This document shows positions 33,885-42,257 of a DNA stretch of 64,000 nucleotides, piece after piece (the stretch's first letter is position 1; every line of letters begins with the position of its first letter). This stretch comes from 3107 sp965216225 (GTDB lineage: Bacteria > Pseudomonadota > Alphaproteobacteria > Rhodobacterales > Rhodobacteraceae). Both the position numbers and the translations under genes were made by a program. The notes under the pieces are model-generated. The model searched no databases. It was not told the origin of the DNA and saw only the letters and a program-made list of their open reading frames with translations. Where the stretch lies: positions 98,221 to 162,220 of the forward strand of contig CBDCFF010000027.1 of the NCBI GenBank assembly GCA_965216225.1. Direction: 5' to 3'.

Positions 33885-34970
33885 TCATCTGATCTTCAGC
33901 GTGGCAAGACCGATCAGGGCGAGGATCAGCGCAATGATCCAGAACCGGATCACGATCTGCGGCTCGGCCCAGCCTTTTTTCTCGAAATGATGATGGATCG
34001 GCGCCATCAGGAACACGCGCCTGCCGGTGCGCTTGAAATAGAGCACCTGAATGATCACGCTCAGCGCCTCGACCACGAAAAGCCCGCCGATGATCGCCAG
34101 CACCAGTTCGTGCTTGGTCGCCACCGCAATCGCCCCAAGCGCGCCGCCCAGCGCAAGGCTGCCGGTATCGCCCATGAAGACCGCCGCCGGGGGCGCGTTG
34201 TACCACAGGAACCCAAGCCCGCCACCGATCAGACCGGCGGTGAATATCAGCAGCTCCCCGGTGCCGGGGACATAATGCACATCCAGATATTCGGTAAAGT
34301 CCACCCGGCCGACAGCATAGGCAATCACCCCCAGCGCCCCGGCCGCAATCATCGCGGGCATGATCGCCAGGCCGTCCAGACCATCGGTCAGGTTCACCGC
34401 GTTTGCGGCGCCGACGATCACCAGAACAGTGACCGGGATGAAGAAAATCCCCAGATTGATCAGCGTATCCTTGAAAACCGGCAATGCCAGTTGGTTCGAG
34501 AGCAGGTCCGGATGGCTCTGCGATGCCCAGACGCCCGCAACCACCGAAATCAGCAATCCCAGCCCCAGCCGCAATCTTCCCGAAAGGCCCCTGGTGTCGG
34601 AGCGGCTGATCTTCCGATAATCGTCCACAAAGCCGATCAGCCCGAACGCCATTGTCACGAACAGGGTCAGCCAGACATAGGAATTGTCCCACCTTGCCCA
34701 GACAAGGGTCGAGACGACCACCGCGCCAAGGACCAGCACACCGCCCATCGTCGGCGTGCCCGCCTTGGTAATCAGGTGGCTTTCCGGCCCGTCCGTGCGA
34801 ATCGGCTGCCCGTTCGCCTGTTTCCGGCGCAACAGGCTGATCAGGGGCAGGCCGAACAGAAACCCGAACAGAAGCGCGGTAAAGAACGCCCCGCCCGCGC
34901 GGAACGTGATATAGCGGAACAGGTTGTAGACATCCCCGCCATCGGAAAATTCGGTCAGCCAGTACAGCAT
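33885..34970 (-). CDS. mraY: phospho-N-acetylmuramoyl-pentapeptide transferase MraY
   Basis: MraY (361 aa) moves the MurNAc-pentapeptide to undecaprenyl phosphate, making lipid I. It has ten membrane helices and the catalytic motifs GFVDDYRK (DD near 117), NAVNLTDGLDGLA (about 190-202) and the MAPIHHHFEKKGWAEPQIVIRFWI segment with the three histidines. Length and motifs are standard. Confidence 0.97.
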   Translation of the reverse strand: MLYWLTEFSDGGDVYNLFRYITFRAGGAFFTALLFGFLFGLPLISLLRRKQANGQPIRTDGPESHLITKAGTPTMGGVLVLGAVVVSTLVWARWDNSYVWLTLFVTMAFGLIGFVDDYRKISRSDTRGLSGRLRLGLGLLISVVAGVWASQSHPDLLSNQLALPVFKDTLINLGIFFIPVTVLVIVGAANAVNLTDGLDGLAIMPAMIAAGALGVIAYAVGRVDFTEYLDVHYVPGTGELLIFTAGLIGGGLGFLWYNAPPAAVFMGDTGSLALGGALGAIAVATKHELVLAIIGGLFVVEALSVIIQVLYFKRTGRRVFLMAPIHHHFEKKGWAEPQIVIRFWIIALILALIGLATLKIR

Positions 34971-34982
34971 CTCGGTGCTCCC

Positions 34983-36419
34983 TCAGTCTTCTTGCGGGGC
35001 CGGATGGCCCAGTTTGCGGATCGCCTCGGCCACACGGCTGACGCAGGATCCTTTCGACCCTTTCACAAGTATGACATCGCCCGCATCAATCAGACGATAC
35101 GCCTGCGCGGCAAGGTCATCCGCCGCCCCGACCCGTTGCCCGCGCTTGTGGTCGGGCAGCGCCTCCCACAAGGCCCGCATACGCGGGCCGGAACAATGCA
35201 GCAGGTCAATGTCGCCGATGCAGGGAAGACCGGCAATCGCGGCATGGGCGACCCTCTCCTCCGGCCCGAGTTCAAGCATGTCGCCAAGCACCGCAATGCG
35301 GCGTCCCTTTCCGACCCGGCCGATCCCGTCCCTAGGCCGACTCGCGGCCAGAACCTCCAGCGCCGCAGCCACCGAGGCCGGGTTGGCATTGTACGCATCG
35401 TCAATGAGGTCCACCGACATCTCGTGGTCCACGGCATCGAGCAGCACGGTTTCGCGGGCGCCGCGTCCGGCAGGCGGTCGCCACAGCATCATGTCCCGCG
35501 CCGCCAGCGCCACATCCGCCCCCAACACCCCGACCACGGCCAGAACGCCCAACGCATTGGTTGCGAAATGCCGGCCAGCGGAATTGACGCGATAAAGAAC
35601 CTCGCCCCCCGGCATATGGGCGCGCGCAGAGGTGCAGCCGCCCGCGACCCGCACGTCCGACAGGCGATATGCCAGCCCGTCGCCCTCGCCGAACCGAACC
35701 ACCCGCAGCCCGGCCGCAGCCGCCGCAGCGCACAGAATGTCCGCGGTTCCCGTATCGCCGTTCAGAACCGCGACGCCGCCCGGCCCCACCCCTTCAAGGA
35801 TGGCGGCCTTTTCCCGTGCGATCCCCTCGATCCCGTCAAACGCCGCCATGTGCGCGGGCGCGACGGTGGTGATCATCGCCACATGCGGGCGGGCGATCCT
35901 TGCCAGCGGCGCGATCTCTCCGGGATGGTTCATGCCGATCTCGATGATCCCGAAAGCGGCGTCCGGCGGCATCCGCGCCAGCGTCAGCGGCACCCCCCAG
36001 TGATTGTTGTGACTTGCCTCGGCGGCGTGGACCCGCCCCTGCCGGTCAAGAACCGTGCGCAGCATTTCCTTGGTCGAGGTCTTGCCGACAGAGCCTGTGA
36101 CGCCCACGACCCTGCCCCCGAAACGCGCCCGCCCGGCAATGCCCAGAGCCTCCAGCGCCCGCAACACATCCCCGACGAGCAACAGCGGCGCGTCCGCTGC
36201 GACGCCTTCGGGCGCCCGGCTGACCACAGCCGCCGCCGCCCCTTTTTCAAGTGCGCGGGCCACGTAATCATGCCCGTCCCGCCGATCCTTCAGCGCCACG
36301 AACAGATCGCCGGGCCGCAAGGTCCGCGTGTCGATGGAAACGCCGCCCGCCCACCATTCGCAGCTCGCCCGGCCACCGGTTGCGGCGGCGGCGTCCGCAG
36401 AAGTCCAGAGGACGCTCAT
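34983..36419 (-). CDS. murF: UDP-N-acetylmuramoyl-tripeptide--D-alanyl-D-alanine ligase MurF
   Basis: MurF (478 aa) adds D-Ala-D-Ala to the stem peptide. It shows the N-terminal SIDTRTLRPGDLFVALKDRRDGHDYVARAL region, the ATP loop VVGVTGSVGKTSTKEML (about 107-123), EIGMNHPGEI and DDAYNANPASVAAALEVL. The start overlaps the murE stop by 4 nt. Confidence 0.96.
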   Translation of the reverse strand: MSVLWTSADAAAATGGRASCEWWAGGVSIDTRTLRPGDLFVALKDRRDGHDYVARALEKGAAAAVVSRAPEGVAADAPLLLVGDVLRALEALGIAGRARFGGRVVGVTGSVGKTSTKEMLRTVLDRQGRVHAAEASHNNHWGVPLTLARMPPDAAFGIIEIGMNHPGEIAPLARIARPHVAMITTVAPAHMAAFDGIEGIAREKAAILEGVGPGGVAVLNGDTGTADILCAAAAAAGLRVVRFGEGDGLAYRLSDVRVAGGCTSARAHMPGGEVLYRVNSAGRHFATNALGVLAVVGVLGADVALAARDMMLWRPPAGRGARETVLLDAVDHEMSVDLIDDAYNANPASVAAALEVLAASRPRDGIGRVGKGRRIAVLGDMLELGPEERVAHAAIAGLPCIGDIDLLHCSGPRMRALWEALPDHKRGQRVGAADDLAAQAYRLIDAGDVILVKGSKGSCVSRVAEAIRKLGHPAPQED

Positions 36420-37918
36420 GCCGGCCGCCCTTCCAGCGCCGAGACCGCGACACTCGCCTGTTCGGCGTCGTCAAAGGGCAACACGTCTTCGCCCACGATC
36501 TGCCCGGTTTCGTGCCCCTTGCCCGCAATCAGCAGGGCATCCCCCGGCCCCAGCGCATCGACGCCCCGCAGGATCGCTTCGGCCCGGTCGCCGATCTCCG
36601 CCGCCCCGGGACAGCCGCCCATGACCATGGCCCGGATCGCCGCCGGGTCTTCGCTGCGCGGGTTGTCGTCGGTGACAAAGACAGCATCCGCATATTCCGC
36701 CGCGGCGCACCCCATCAGCGGGCGCTTGCCCCGGTCGCGGTCGCCGCCCGCGCCCAGCACCACCACCAGACGCCCCATCACATGCAGCCGCAGCGCCTTC
36801 AGCGCGGTTTCCAGCGCATCGGGCGTATGGGCATAATCCACGAAAACCGGCGCGCCGTTGTCTCTGGCCGCCGCCAGTTGCATCCGCCCGCGCACCGTGC
36901 GCAATTCATGAAGCGTGCCCAGGACCTCCTCCGGGTCTGCCCCGGCGCCAATCGCCAGCCCCGCCGCGACCGCCACATTCCAGGCCTGAAAGCCGCCGAT
37001 CAGATCAAGGCGCACATGATGCGCCCTGCCTTGCCATTCAAGACGCAGTTCCTGCCCGGTCTGATCGAACCGCTGCCCCGTCAGCCGCAGATCGGCGTCA
37101 ATCGGCCTGCCGATTGCCAGCACCCGCTGGCCGCGCCCCCGCGCCACCGCCGCCATGTCCGGCCCGCGCGGATCGTCGATATTGATCACGGCGACGCCAT
37201 CCTCCGGCAGGACACGGGCAAACAGCCCGGCCTTGGCGTCGAAATAGGCGTCGAAACTGCCATGGAAATCCAGGTGATCGCGGCTGAAACCGGTGAACCC
37301 CGCCGCCATCAGGCGCACACCGTCCAGACGGCGCTGTTCCAGCCCGTGGCTCGACGCCTCCATCGCGGCATGGGTCACGCCCGCGCCCGCCATATCGGCC
37401 AGAAGACCGTGCAGGGCGACAGGCTCCGGCGTGGTGTGCCGAAGCGGCATCGTATGCGCGCCCTCCACCCCGGTTGTGCCGATATTCGCGGCGCTCAGCC
37501 CCATGGCTTCCCATATCTGGCGGGTGAAGCTCGCAACCGAGGTCTTGCCATTGGTGCCGGTCGCCGCCACCATCACGCCGGGCTGCGCCCCGAACCACAG
37601 CGCGGCGGTATGCGCCAGAACCTGCCGCGGGTCTTCGGCAACGATCAGCGCCGCCCCTGCTGCCGCCTCGATTTCCGCTTTCGCGATGCGCGCGCCCTGC
37701 CGGTCGGTCAGGATCGCCGCCGCACCCATGCGCAGGGCGAAGGCGATGAACTCGCCGCCATGCACCCTGGCGCCGGGCAACGCCGCAAACAGGTGTCCGT
37801 CTTCGACAAGACGGCTGTCCACCGACAGGCCGGTGATCCGCACATCCCCGCCATTCATCATGGTCAGGCCCAGATCTGCCAGGGATTTCGTTTTCGCCTC
37901 TTCCGCCGGTTGCCCCAC
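36416..37918 (-). CDS. murE: UDP-MurNAc-tripeptide synthetase MurE (meso-diaminopimelate-adding)
   Basis: MurE (500 aa) adds the third stem residue. The ATP loop is MVAATGTNGKTSVASF and the substrate selection motif DDNPRSEDP is the form associated with meso-diaminopimelate rather than lysine. ITGLSVDSRLVEDGHLFAALPG marks the N-terminal UDP domain and AMEASSHGLEQRRLDGV the central domain. It is separated from ftsI by 27 nt. Confidence 0.96.
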   Translation of the reverse strand: MGQPAEEAKTKSLADLGLTMMNGGDVRITGLSVDSRLVEDGHLFAALPGARVHGGEFIAFALRMGAAAILTDRQGARIAKAEIEAAAGAALIVAEDPRQVLAHTAALWFGAQPGVMVAATGTNGKTSVASFTRQIWEAMGLSAANIGTTGVEGAHTMPLRHTTPEPVALHGLLADMAGAGVTHAAMEASSHGLEQRRLDGVRLMAAGFTGFSRDHLDFHGSFDAYFDAKAGLFARVLPEDGVAVINIDDPRGPDMAAVARGRGQRVLAIGRPIDADLRLTGQRFDQTGQELRLEWQGRAHHVRLDLIGGFQAWNVAVAAGLAIGAGADPEEVLGTLHELRTVRGRMQLAAARDNGAPVFVDYAHTPDALETALKALRLHVMGRLVVVLGAGGDRDRGKRPLMGCAAAEYADAVFVTDDNPRSEDPAAIRAMVMGGCPGAAEIGDRAEAILRGVDALGPGDALLIAGKGHETGQIVGEDVLPFDDAEQASVAVSALEGRPA

Positions 37919-37945
37919 GATCAGCCCTTCCGAGTCATATGGCGC

Positions 37946-39736
37946 TCAGCCGCTTGTGCCAGCCAGTGTTACATCGGTTGCCGGGGCGGGTTCAATGACC
38001 GGTCTGAGCCCCAGCAGAGGCGCCACCCGGCGGATGATCTCCGCCGCCACCGGCACCGCCGTCCACCCTGCGGTGCGGCGCATCTCGTCCAGCGAATAGA
38101 ACTCCGGCTCATCCAGCGTCACGACCAGCACATATTCCGGATCGCCGGCCGGGAAGACAGAGGCGAAGGTGGCGATGACCTTGTCATCATGATAGCCCGC
38201 GCCGTTTTCCAGGGGTTTGTCGGCGCTGCCGGTCTTGCCGCCGACCTCATAGCCGGCCACGTCCCCGAACGTCGCCGTGCCCCGCACCACGACCTGCCGC
38301 AGCATGTCGCGCACCATCCCCGAGGTCGCTTCCGATACCACGCGGGGGCCTAGCTGCAATGTCGTCCGCTTTATCAATGTCGGCTCGACGCGCAGGCCGC
38401 CATTCACGATCGACGCATAGGCGGCGGCCAGATGCACCGGGCTGACCGACAGCCCATGCCCGTAAGAAACCGTCATCGCGGACAATTCGGACCAGTTGGG
38501 CGGCAACAACGGCCGTCCCGCAGCGGCCTCGGACATTTCCAGCGGTGTGGGTTCCAGCAGACCCAGCGCGTTCAGAAAGGCCCGCTGGCGCTCTGCCCCG
38601 ATCTGCCGGGCAAGCCGGGCAGCGCCGATATTCGACGATTCGACAATCACGTCGGCGACGGACAGCGACGGGCCATAATCGTGGAAGTCGCGGATGCGGT
38701 ATTTGCCCCAGCGCAGCGGCCCGCTGGTGTCGATCATCGTATCGGCATTGACCAGCTTCTCCTCCAGCGCCTGCGTGATGGCGAAAATCTTGAAGGTGGA
38801 GCCCAGTTCGTACACCCCCTGAACCGCCCGGTTGAAGCGGGGGCTGAGGGCTGAGGGGCTGCGACCGAGCGGGCGCGGCCTGTCGTTGGGGTCGAAATCC
38901 GGCAAAGACACGATCGAGACGATCTCGCCCGTATGGGCGTCCATCAGCACCGCCGCCGCGCCTTTGGCGCTCATCAGGTTCATGCCGCCGGCCAGCACCT
39001 GCTCTGTCGCCGCCTGAACGGTCAGGTCGAGCGACAGTTGCAGCGGCTGCCCGCCCATGGCCGGGTCGCGCAGATAATCGTCAAAACTGCGCTCTACCCC
39101 GGCGCTGCCGACAACCTCTGCCGAATGCACCCCCTCGCGCCCGAACCGGGCGCCGCCCAGCACATGCGATGCAAGTTTGCCGTTCGGATAGAGCCGCATC
39201 TCGCGCGGGCCGAACAGCAGCCCCGGCTCGCCGATGTCATGCACCGCCTGCATCTGCTCCGGCGACAGTTTGCGCCTGATCCAGACAAAGGACCGGCGGC
39301 CCGAAAACTGTTCCAGCAACCCGGCTTCGTCCAGATCCCCGAAAATCCCGGCCAGCGCCCGCGCCGCCCGCGCCTTGTCCACCATCAGCGGCGGTTGCGC
39401 ATAAAGCGAATGGGTGGAAATATTCGTCGCCAGAACATGGCCGCGGCGGTCGGTGATGTCCGCGCGCTGGGAAATGATCGTATCCCCCGCCGCGGCATTG
39501 CGCGGCTCTGACGGTACGCTGGCGGCCAGATGCCCCATGCGGACAGAGGCAATCAGAAAGGCGCAGAAGAAAAAGGCGCCCAGCATCAGTATGCGCCCCT
39601 CTGCCCGCAGCCGGGCGCGGTCCCGCATGTGCTCGTGCCGGATGCGGATGCTTTCACGCTCCGCCACATCCGGGCTCTCACCGTTCTGCCGGGCTTGCAG
39701 AATGGCGGCCAGAGGGCGAAGCGGGGCGCGGATCAT
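37946..39736 (-). CDS. ftsI: peptidoglycan transpeptidase FtsI (PBP3)
   Basis: FtsI (596 aa) is the class B penicillin-binding protein that cross-links septal peptidoglycan. A cytoplasmic N-terminus and one membrane helix (about 49-70) precede the dimerisation domain. The transpeptidase motifs are S313-T-F-K (SxxK), S367-S-N (SxN) and K501-T-G. It overlaps ftsL by 4 nt. It is the partner of FtsW and FtsL encoded in the same cluster. Confidence 0.97.
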   Translation of the reverse strand: MIRAPLRPLAAILQARQNGESPDVAERESIRIRHEHMRDRARLRAEGRILMLGAFFFCAFLIASVRMGHLAASVPSEPRNAAAGDTIISQRADITDRRGHVLATNISTHSLYAQPPLMVDKARAARALAGIFGDLDEAGLLEQFSGRRSFVWIRRKLSPEQMQAVHDIGEPGLLFGPREMRLYPNGKLASHVLGGARFGREGVHSAEVVGSAGVERSFDDYLRDPAMGGQPLQLSLDLTVQAATEQVLAGGMNLMSAKGAAAVLMDAHTGEIVSIVSLPDFDPNDRPRPLGRSPSALSPRFNRAVQGVYELGSTFKIFAITQALEEKLVNADTMIDTSGPLRWGKYRIRDFHDYGPSLSVADVIVESSNIGAARLARQIGAERQRAFLNALGLLEPTPLEMSEAAAGRPLLPPNWSELSAMTVSYGHGLSVSPVHLAAAYASIVNGGLRVEPTLIKRTTLQLGPRVVSEATSGMVRDMLRQVVVRGTATFGDVAGYEVGGKTGSADKPLENGAGYHDDKVIATFASVFPAGDPEYVLVVTLDEPEFYSLDEMRRTAGWTAVPVAAEIIRRVAPLLGLRPVIEPAPATDVTLAGTSG

Positions 39737-40086
39737 GGGTTGGCCTCCATCGCGGCCGCAATCCCGACGATGCTTTCAGGCTCTGCCGCTTCGGGTTCGG
39801 GCTGCGGATACATCACCTGATCGACCTGGCCGAAATGTTCAGGCGCCAGAGGCAACAGGCCCAGCCGGTCGAAATTGATCTCGACCAGCGCGCGCAACCG
39901 GTCGGGGCGATTCAGATAGGCCCATTCCGCGTTCAGTATGGCAAGCGTGGCGCGCCCTTCGGCCATCTGGCGTTGCAGCGCCTGCACCTCTGACATCACT
40001 TCCTGCGTCCGGTAGTTTTCCCGGTAGGCCCAGAACGCCAGGCCCATGACCGCCAGAGCCGTTGCAATGCAAAAGAAAGGACGCAT
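39733..40086 (-). CDS. ftsL: cell division protein FtsL
   Basis: A 117-aa bitopic protein: a single membrane helix at residues 4-20, then a coiled coil (YRTQEVMSEVQALQRQMAEGRATLAILNAEWAYLNRPDRL) with the ftsL-type EWAYLNRP ending of the family. It regulates FtsW/FtsI activity in the divisome. It starts one base into the rsmH stop and overlaps ftsI by 4 nt. Confidence 0.9.
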   Translation of the reverse strand: MRPFFCIATALAVMGLAFWAYRENYRTQEVMSEVQALQRQMAEGRATLAILNAEWAYLNRPDRLRALVEINFDRLGLLPLAPEHFGQVDQVMYPQPEPEAAEPESIVGIAAAMEANP

Positions 40087-41105
40087 CAGCGAAACCCCTT
40101 CAAGGCAGGTTTCGGCAGGCCGAGCGCGGCATGACCGGCCGGACCGGCCCCGGCCCCCCCTCCGGCAGCGGCAACGGTGCGCCGCGCGACACGCAGCCTG
40201 GCCGAACGGGCGCGCGGATTTTCCGCACGCTCCCGGTCATCCGGCGCCACCGCCTTGCCGGTCAGCATTTCGAATTGCGGCGTCGCTTGTTCGGCTTCCG
40301 GCGCATGGCGGTTGCTGTGCCCGGCCCTGCCGCTGCGGTGCCGGAAGAACCGTTTGACCACGCGATCCTCCAGCGAATGAAAGGTGACGACGGCCAGCCT
40401 GCCGCCCGGCCCCAGCGCCCGTTCCGCAGCTTCCAGCCCCCTGATCAACTGGCCTAATTCGTCATTCACCGCGATACGGATGGCCTGAAAACTGCGGGTC
40501 GCGGGGTGGCTTTGCCCCGGCTTCGCGCGCGGCAGGCATCTTTCAATGATTCCGGCCAACTGTATCGTCGTCAGCAAGGGCGTCTGCCGCCGCGCCGCGA
40601 CAATCGCGCGGGCAATCCGTCGCGCGGCGTGTTCCTCGCCATAGTGATGAAGGATGTCGGCAAGCTCCCCCTCTCCGGCGCTGTTCACCAGATCGGCGGC
40701 GGTCGGCCCGTCGGCCCCCATCCGCATGTCGAGCGGCCCATCCTTCATGAAGGAAAACCCGCGCCCGGCCTGATCGAGCTGCATTGACGAAACCCCGAGA
40801 TCAAGCACGACCCCGTCAAGCGGTGTCGCCGCGAAAGTATCGAGGTCGCCGAACATGCCCTCGACAAGCTGCAACCGGTCGCCATGGTCATCGGACCAAC
40901 CCGCCGCCATGCGAAGGACGCTCGGGTCGCGGTCCACGCCGATCACCCTGTCGGCGCCGGCCGCCAGCAACCCCCTGCTGTAGCCGCCCGCGCCGAAAGT
41001 GCCGTCGAGCCAGACCCCGCGCACCGGTTCGGCAGCTTTCAGCAGCGGACCCAGCAGAACGGGGATATGGGCGGGGACGGGATCGGGCAGCGGATCGGCG
41101 ACCAT
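40086..41105 (-). CDS. rsmH: 16S rRNA (cytosine1402-N4)-methyltransferase RsmH (MraW)
   Basis: RsmH (339 aa) methylates C1402 in the decoding centre of 16S rRNA using SAM. Motifs are HIPVLLGPLLKAAEPVRGVWLDGTFGAGGYSRGLL, DLGVSSMQLDQAGRGFSF and FHSLEDRVVKRFFR. The short C-terminal tail is basic. It follows mraZ by 2 nt. Confidence 0.96.
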   Translation of the reverse strand: MVADPLPDPVPAHIPVLLGPLLKAAEPVRGVWLDGTFGAGGYSRGLLAAGADRVIGVDRDPSVLRMAAGWSDDHGDRLQLVEGMFGDLDTFAATPLDGVVLDLGVSSMQLDQAGRGFSFMKDGPLDMRMGADGPTAADLVNSAGEGELADILHHYGEEHAARRIARAIVAARRQTPLLTTIQLAGIIERCLPRAKPGQSHPATRSFQAIRIAVNDELGQLIRGLEAAERALGPGGRLAVVTFHSLEDRVVKRFFRHRSGRAGHSNRHAPEAEQATPQFEMLTGKAVAPDDRERAENPRARSARLRVARRTVAAAGGGAGAGPAGHAALGLPKPALKGFR

Positions 41106-41107
41106 GT

Positions 41108-41608
41108 CTAGCCCTCCTCTTCCCCGTCCAGATAGATTGATGGATCAGCCTCGGGATCGAAATTGTCGTCGGCCTTCATGGCGGCGTTCATCTCCGCCTC
41201 GTAAGTCTCGGGCTTCCAGATCTCGAAGGTGTCGCCATTCCCGGCAAAGAAGGCCATGCCGTCCAGGGCGGTCTTCTCCCGCAGCTTTGCGGGCAACACC
41301 AGCCGCCCCGTCTCATCGACTGAGGTCAGCAGCGATTGCGTGTTGTAAAGCCGTTGCAGCGCCTTGCGCCGCCGGGAGCCGCGCGGAAGTTTCTCGATCC
41401 GCTCTTCGACATCGCGGATCGCCTCCATGGTAAAGCATTCAAGCTGCCTGCGCCGCTGATCGCCATAGACGATGACCATTTCGGGGTTCTGGCCAGCGGG
41501 CCTGTCCGAGTCGCCGGCATCCAGCACACGGCGAAAAGAGGCCGGGATCGACACCCTGCCCTTCGCGTCCACCTTGTGGAGGCTTTCGCCCCTGAACCTG
41601 CGCGCCAC
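41108..41608 (-). CDS. mraZ: transcriptional regulator MraZ
   Basis: MraZ (166 aa) is a ring-forming DNA-binding repressor of the dcw cluster with two SpoVT-AbrB domains: HKVDAKGRVSIPASFR near the N-terminus and VDETGRLVLPAKLRE in the second half. I chose the GTG at 41606-41608 (ARRFRGESLHKVDAKG) because AGGAG lies 8 nt upstream and the length fits. Starting 18 codons earlier would place the start next to the leader terminator. Confidence 0.92.
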   Translation of the reverse strand: MARRFRGESLHKVDAKGRVSIPASFRRVLDAGDSDRPAGQNPEMVIVYGDQRRRQLECFTMEAIRDVEERIEKLPRGSRRRKALQRLYNTQSLLTSVDETGRLVLPAKLREKTALDGMAFFAGNGDTFEIWKPETYEAEMNAAMKADDNFDPEADPSIYLDGEEEG

Positions 41609-41642
41609 GCAAGCGGCTCCTCTTGTCTGCCCCCCCGGAATG

Positions 41643-41675
41643 AAAACGGCGGGATGAGTCACCGCTCAACCCGCC
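41643..41675 (-). terminator. intrinsic terminator in the mraZ leader
   Basis: On the minus strand GGCGGGTTGAG / CTCATCCCGCC pair at 10 of 11 positions with a 6-nt loop (41648-41675), followed by GTTTTC. It lies 35-70 nt before the mraZ start, so most transcripts from the cluster promoter should stop here. This matches the origin of the UpsM sRNA in Rhodobacter. Confidence 0.7.
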
Positions 41676-41878
41676 GCCCTCGTCCCGTTTCCGGGGTGTC
41701 CAGCCGCGCGCGCCACCTGGGGGGATGACTGCTCGCCCGCGCGCCGGATCTTCCTGGTTGCGATGAGGCGGGCACCTGTAAAACCTGCCTCGGGAGGATC
41801 GCAGGGTCTTGCTGCCCTTGTTCCGCCTTCATGGCCCCGCCTCATCGCCACTTAGGGATGCCACGGGAAGTTATGGGA
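41643..41878 (-). ncRNA. upsM: UpsM-like leader sRNA upstream of mraZ
   Basis: In Rhodobacter sphaeroides UpsM is an abundant sRNA of about 200 nt made by early termination in the mraZ 5' UTR. Here the mraZ leader has the same plan. A perfect 13-bp pairing GCGATGAGGCGGG (41836-41848 on the minus strand) with its complement (41760-41772) encloses about 63 nt. Within it a small hairpin (41784-41805) shows CCTCCC in its loop. Next comes a GC-rich segment and the terminator just before mraZ. The 5' end is not fixed; about 41850-41880 is likely. Confidence 0.7.
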
Positions 41879-41881
41879 TGC

Positions 41882-41914
41882 AACATAAATTTTCGCATGA
41901 GGGCGATTTTTCAA
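41882..41914 (-). promoter_or_regulatory. candidate promoter of the dcw cluster / UpsM
   Basis: The only strongly AT-rich DNA near the cluster start lies at 41880-42060. On the minus strand TTGAAA (41909-41914), preceded by CC so that it reads CCTTGAA as in heat-shock sigma -35 boxes, is followed after 17-21 nt by AATTTATGTT. The exact -10 is uncertain. Position relative to the UpsM-like leader supports it. Confidence 0.4.
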
Positions 41915-42257
41915 GGCAGTGAAAGACGCACATATGAAAAGATCGTGCGAAATCGTGGATTTGAAAACAATATATGGTATTTTAATGTTCAAAATTTCGT
42001 ATATATGGAAAGGCAAGGCTGACAATCTTTTTCCCATGATTTCCCGTAAAGCAGGTCAATCTACATTGGATTTTATGGAATCACGCCACCTTTCGCGCAA
42101 GCTCAGGCGAATCGGCAGAAGTGATTCCCCCGTTTGCGGTTGCCGGCATGATCGTCCCGTGAAATCCCGCCGCCGCCATTCGCAGCGCAATTTCCGTCTG
42201 CTTCCGGCTGCTTCCATCTGCAACGGCAGAGTGGACAGCCTCGGCAGCCTGTCGGTT
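41915..42257. other. mrp-dcw intergenic region
   Basis: About 340 nt without a gene. The half nearer mraZ is AT-rich (41920-42060) and may hold further promoter or regulator sites. In the half nearer mrp, GGAATCAC (42077-42084) and GTGATTCC (42121-42128) form an 8-bp inverted repeat over a 36-nt loop, possibly an mrp terminator structure. No small ORF is convincing. Confidence 0.4.

Noticed and set aside
32880..36836. A 1318-codon open frame on the plus strand opposite murD, mraY, murF and murE
   Set aside because: It is antisense to four certain genes and encodes a low-complexity Arg/His/Pro/Gln-rich product; such frames are common in high-GC DNA.
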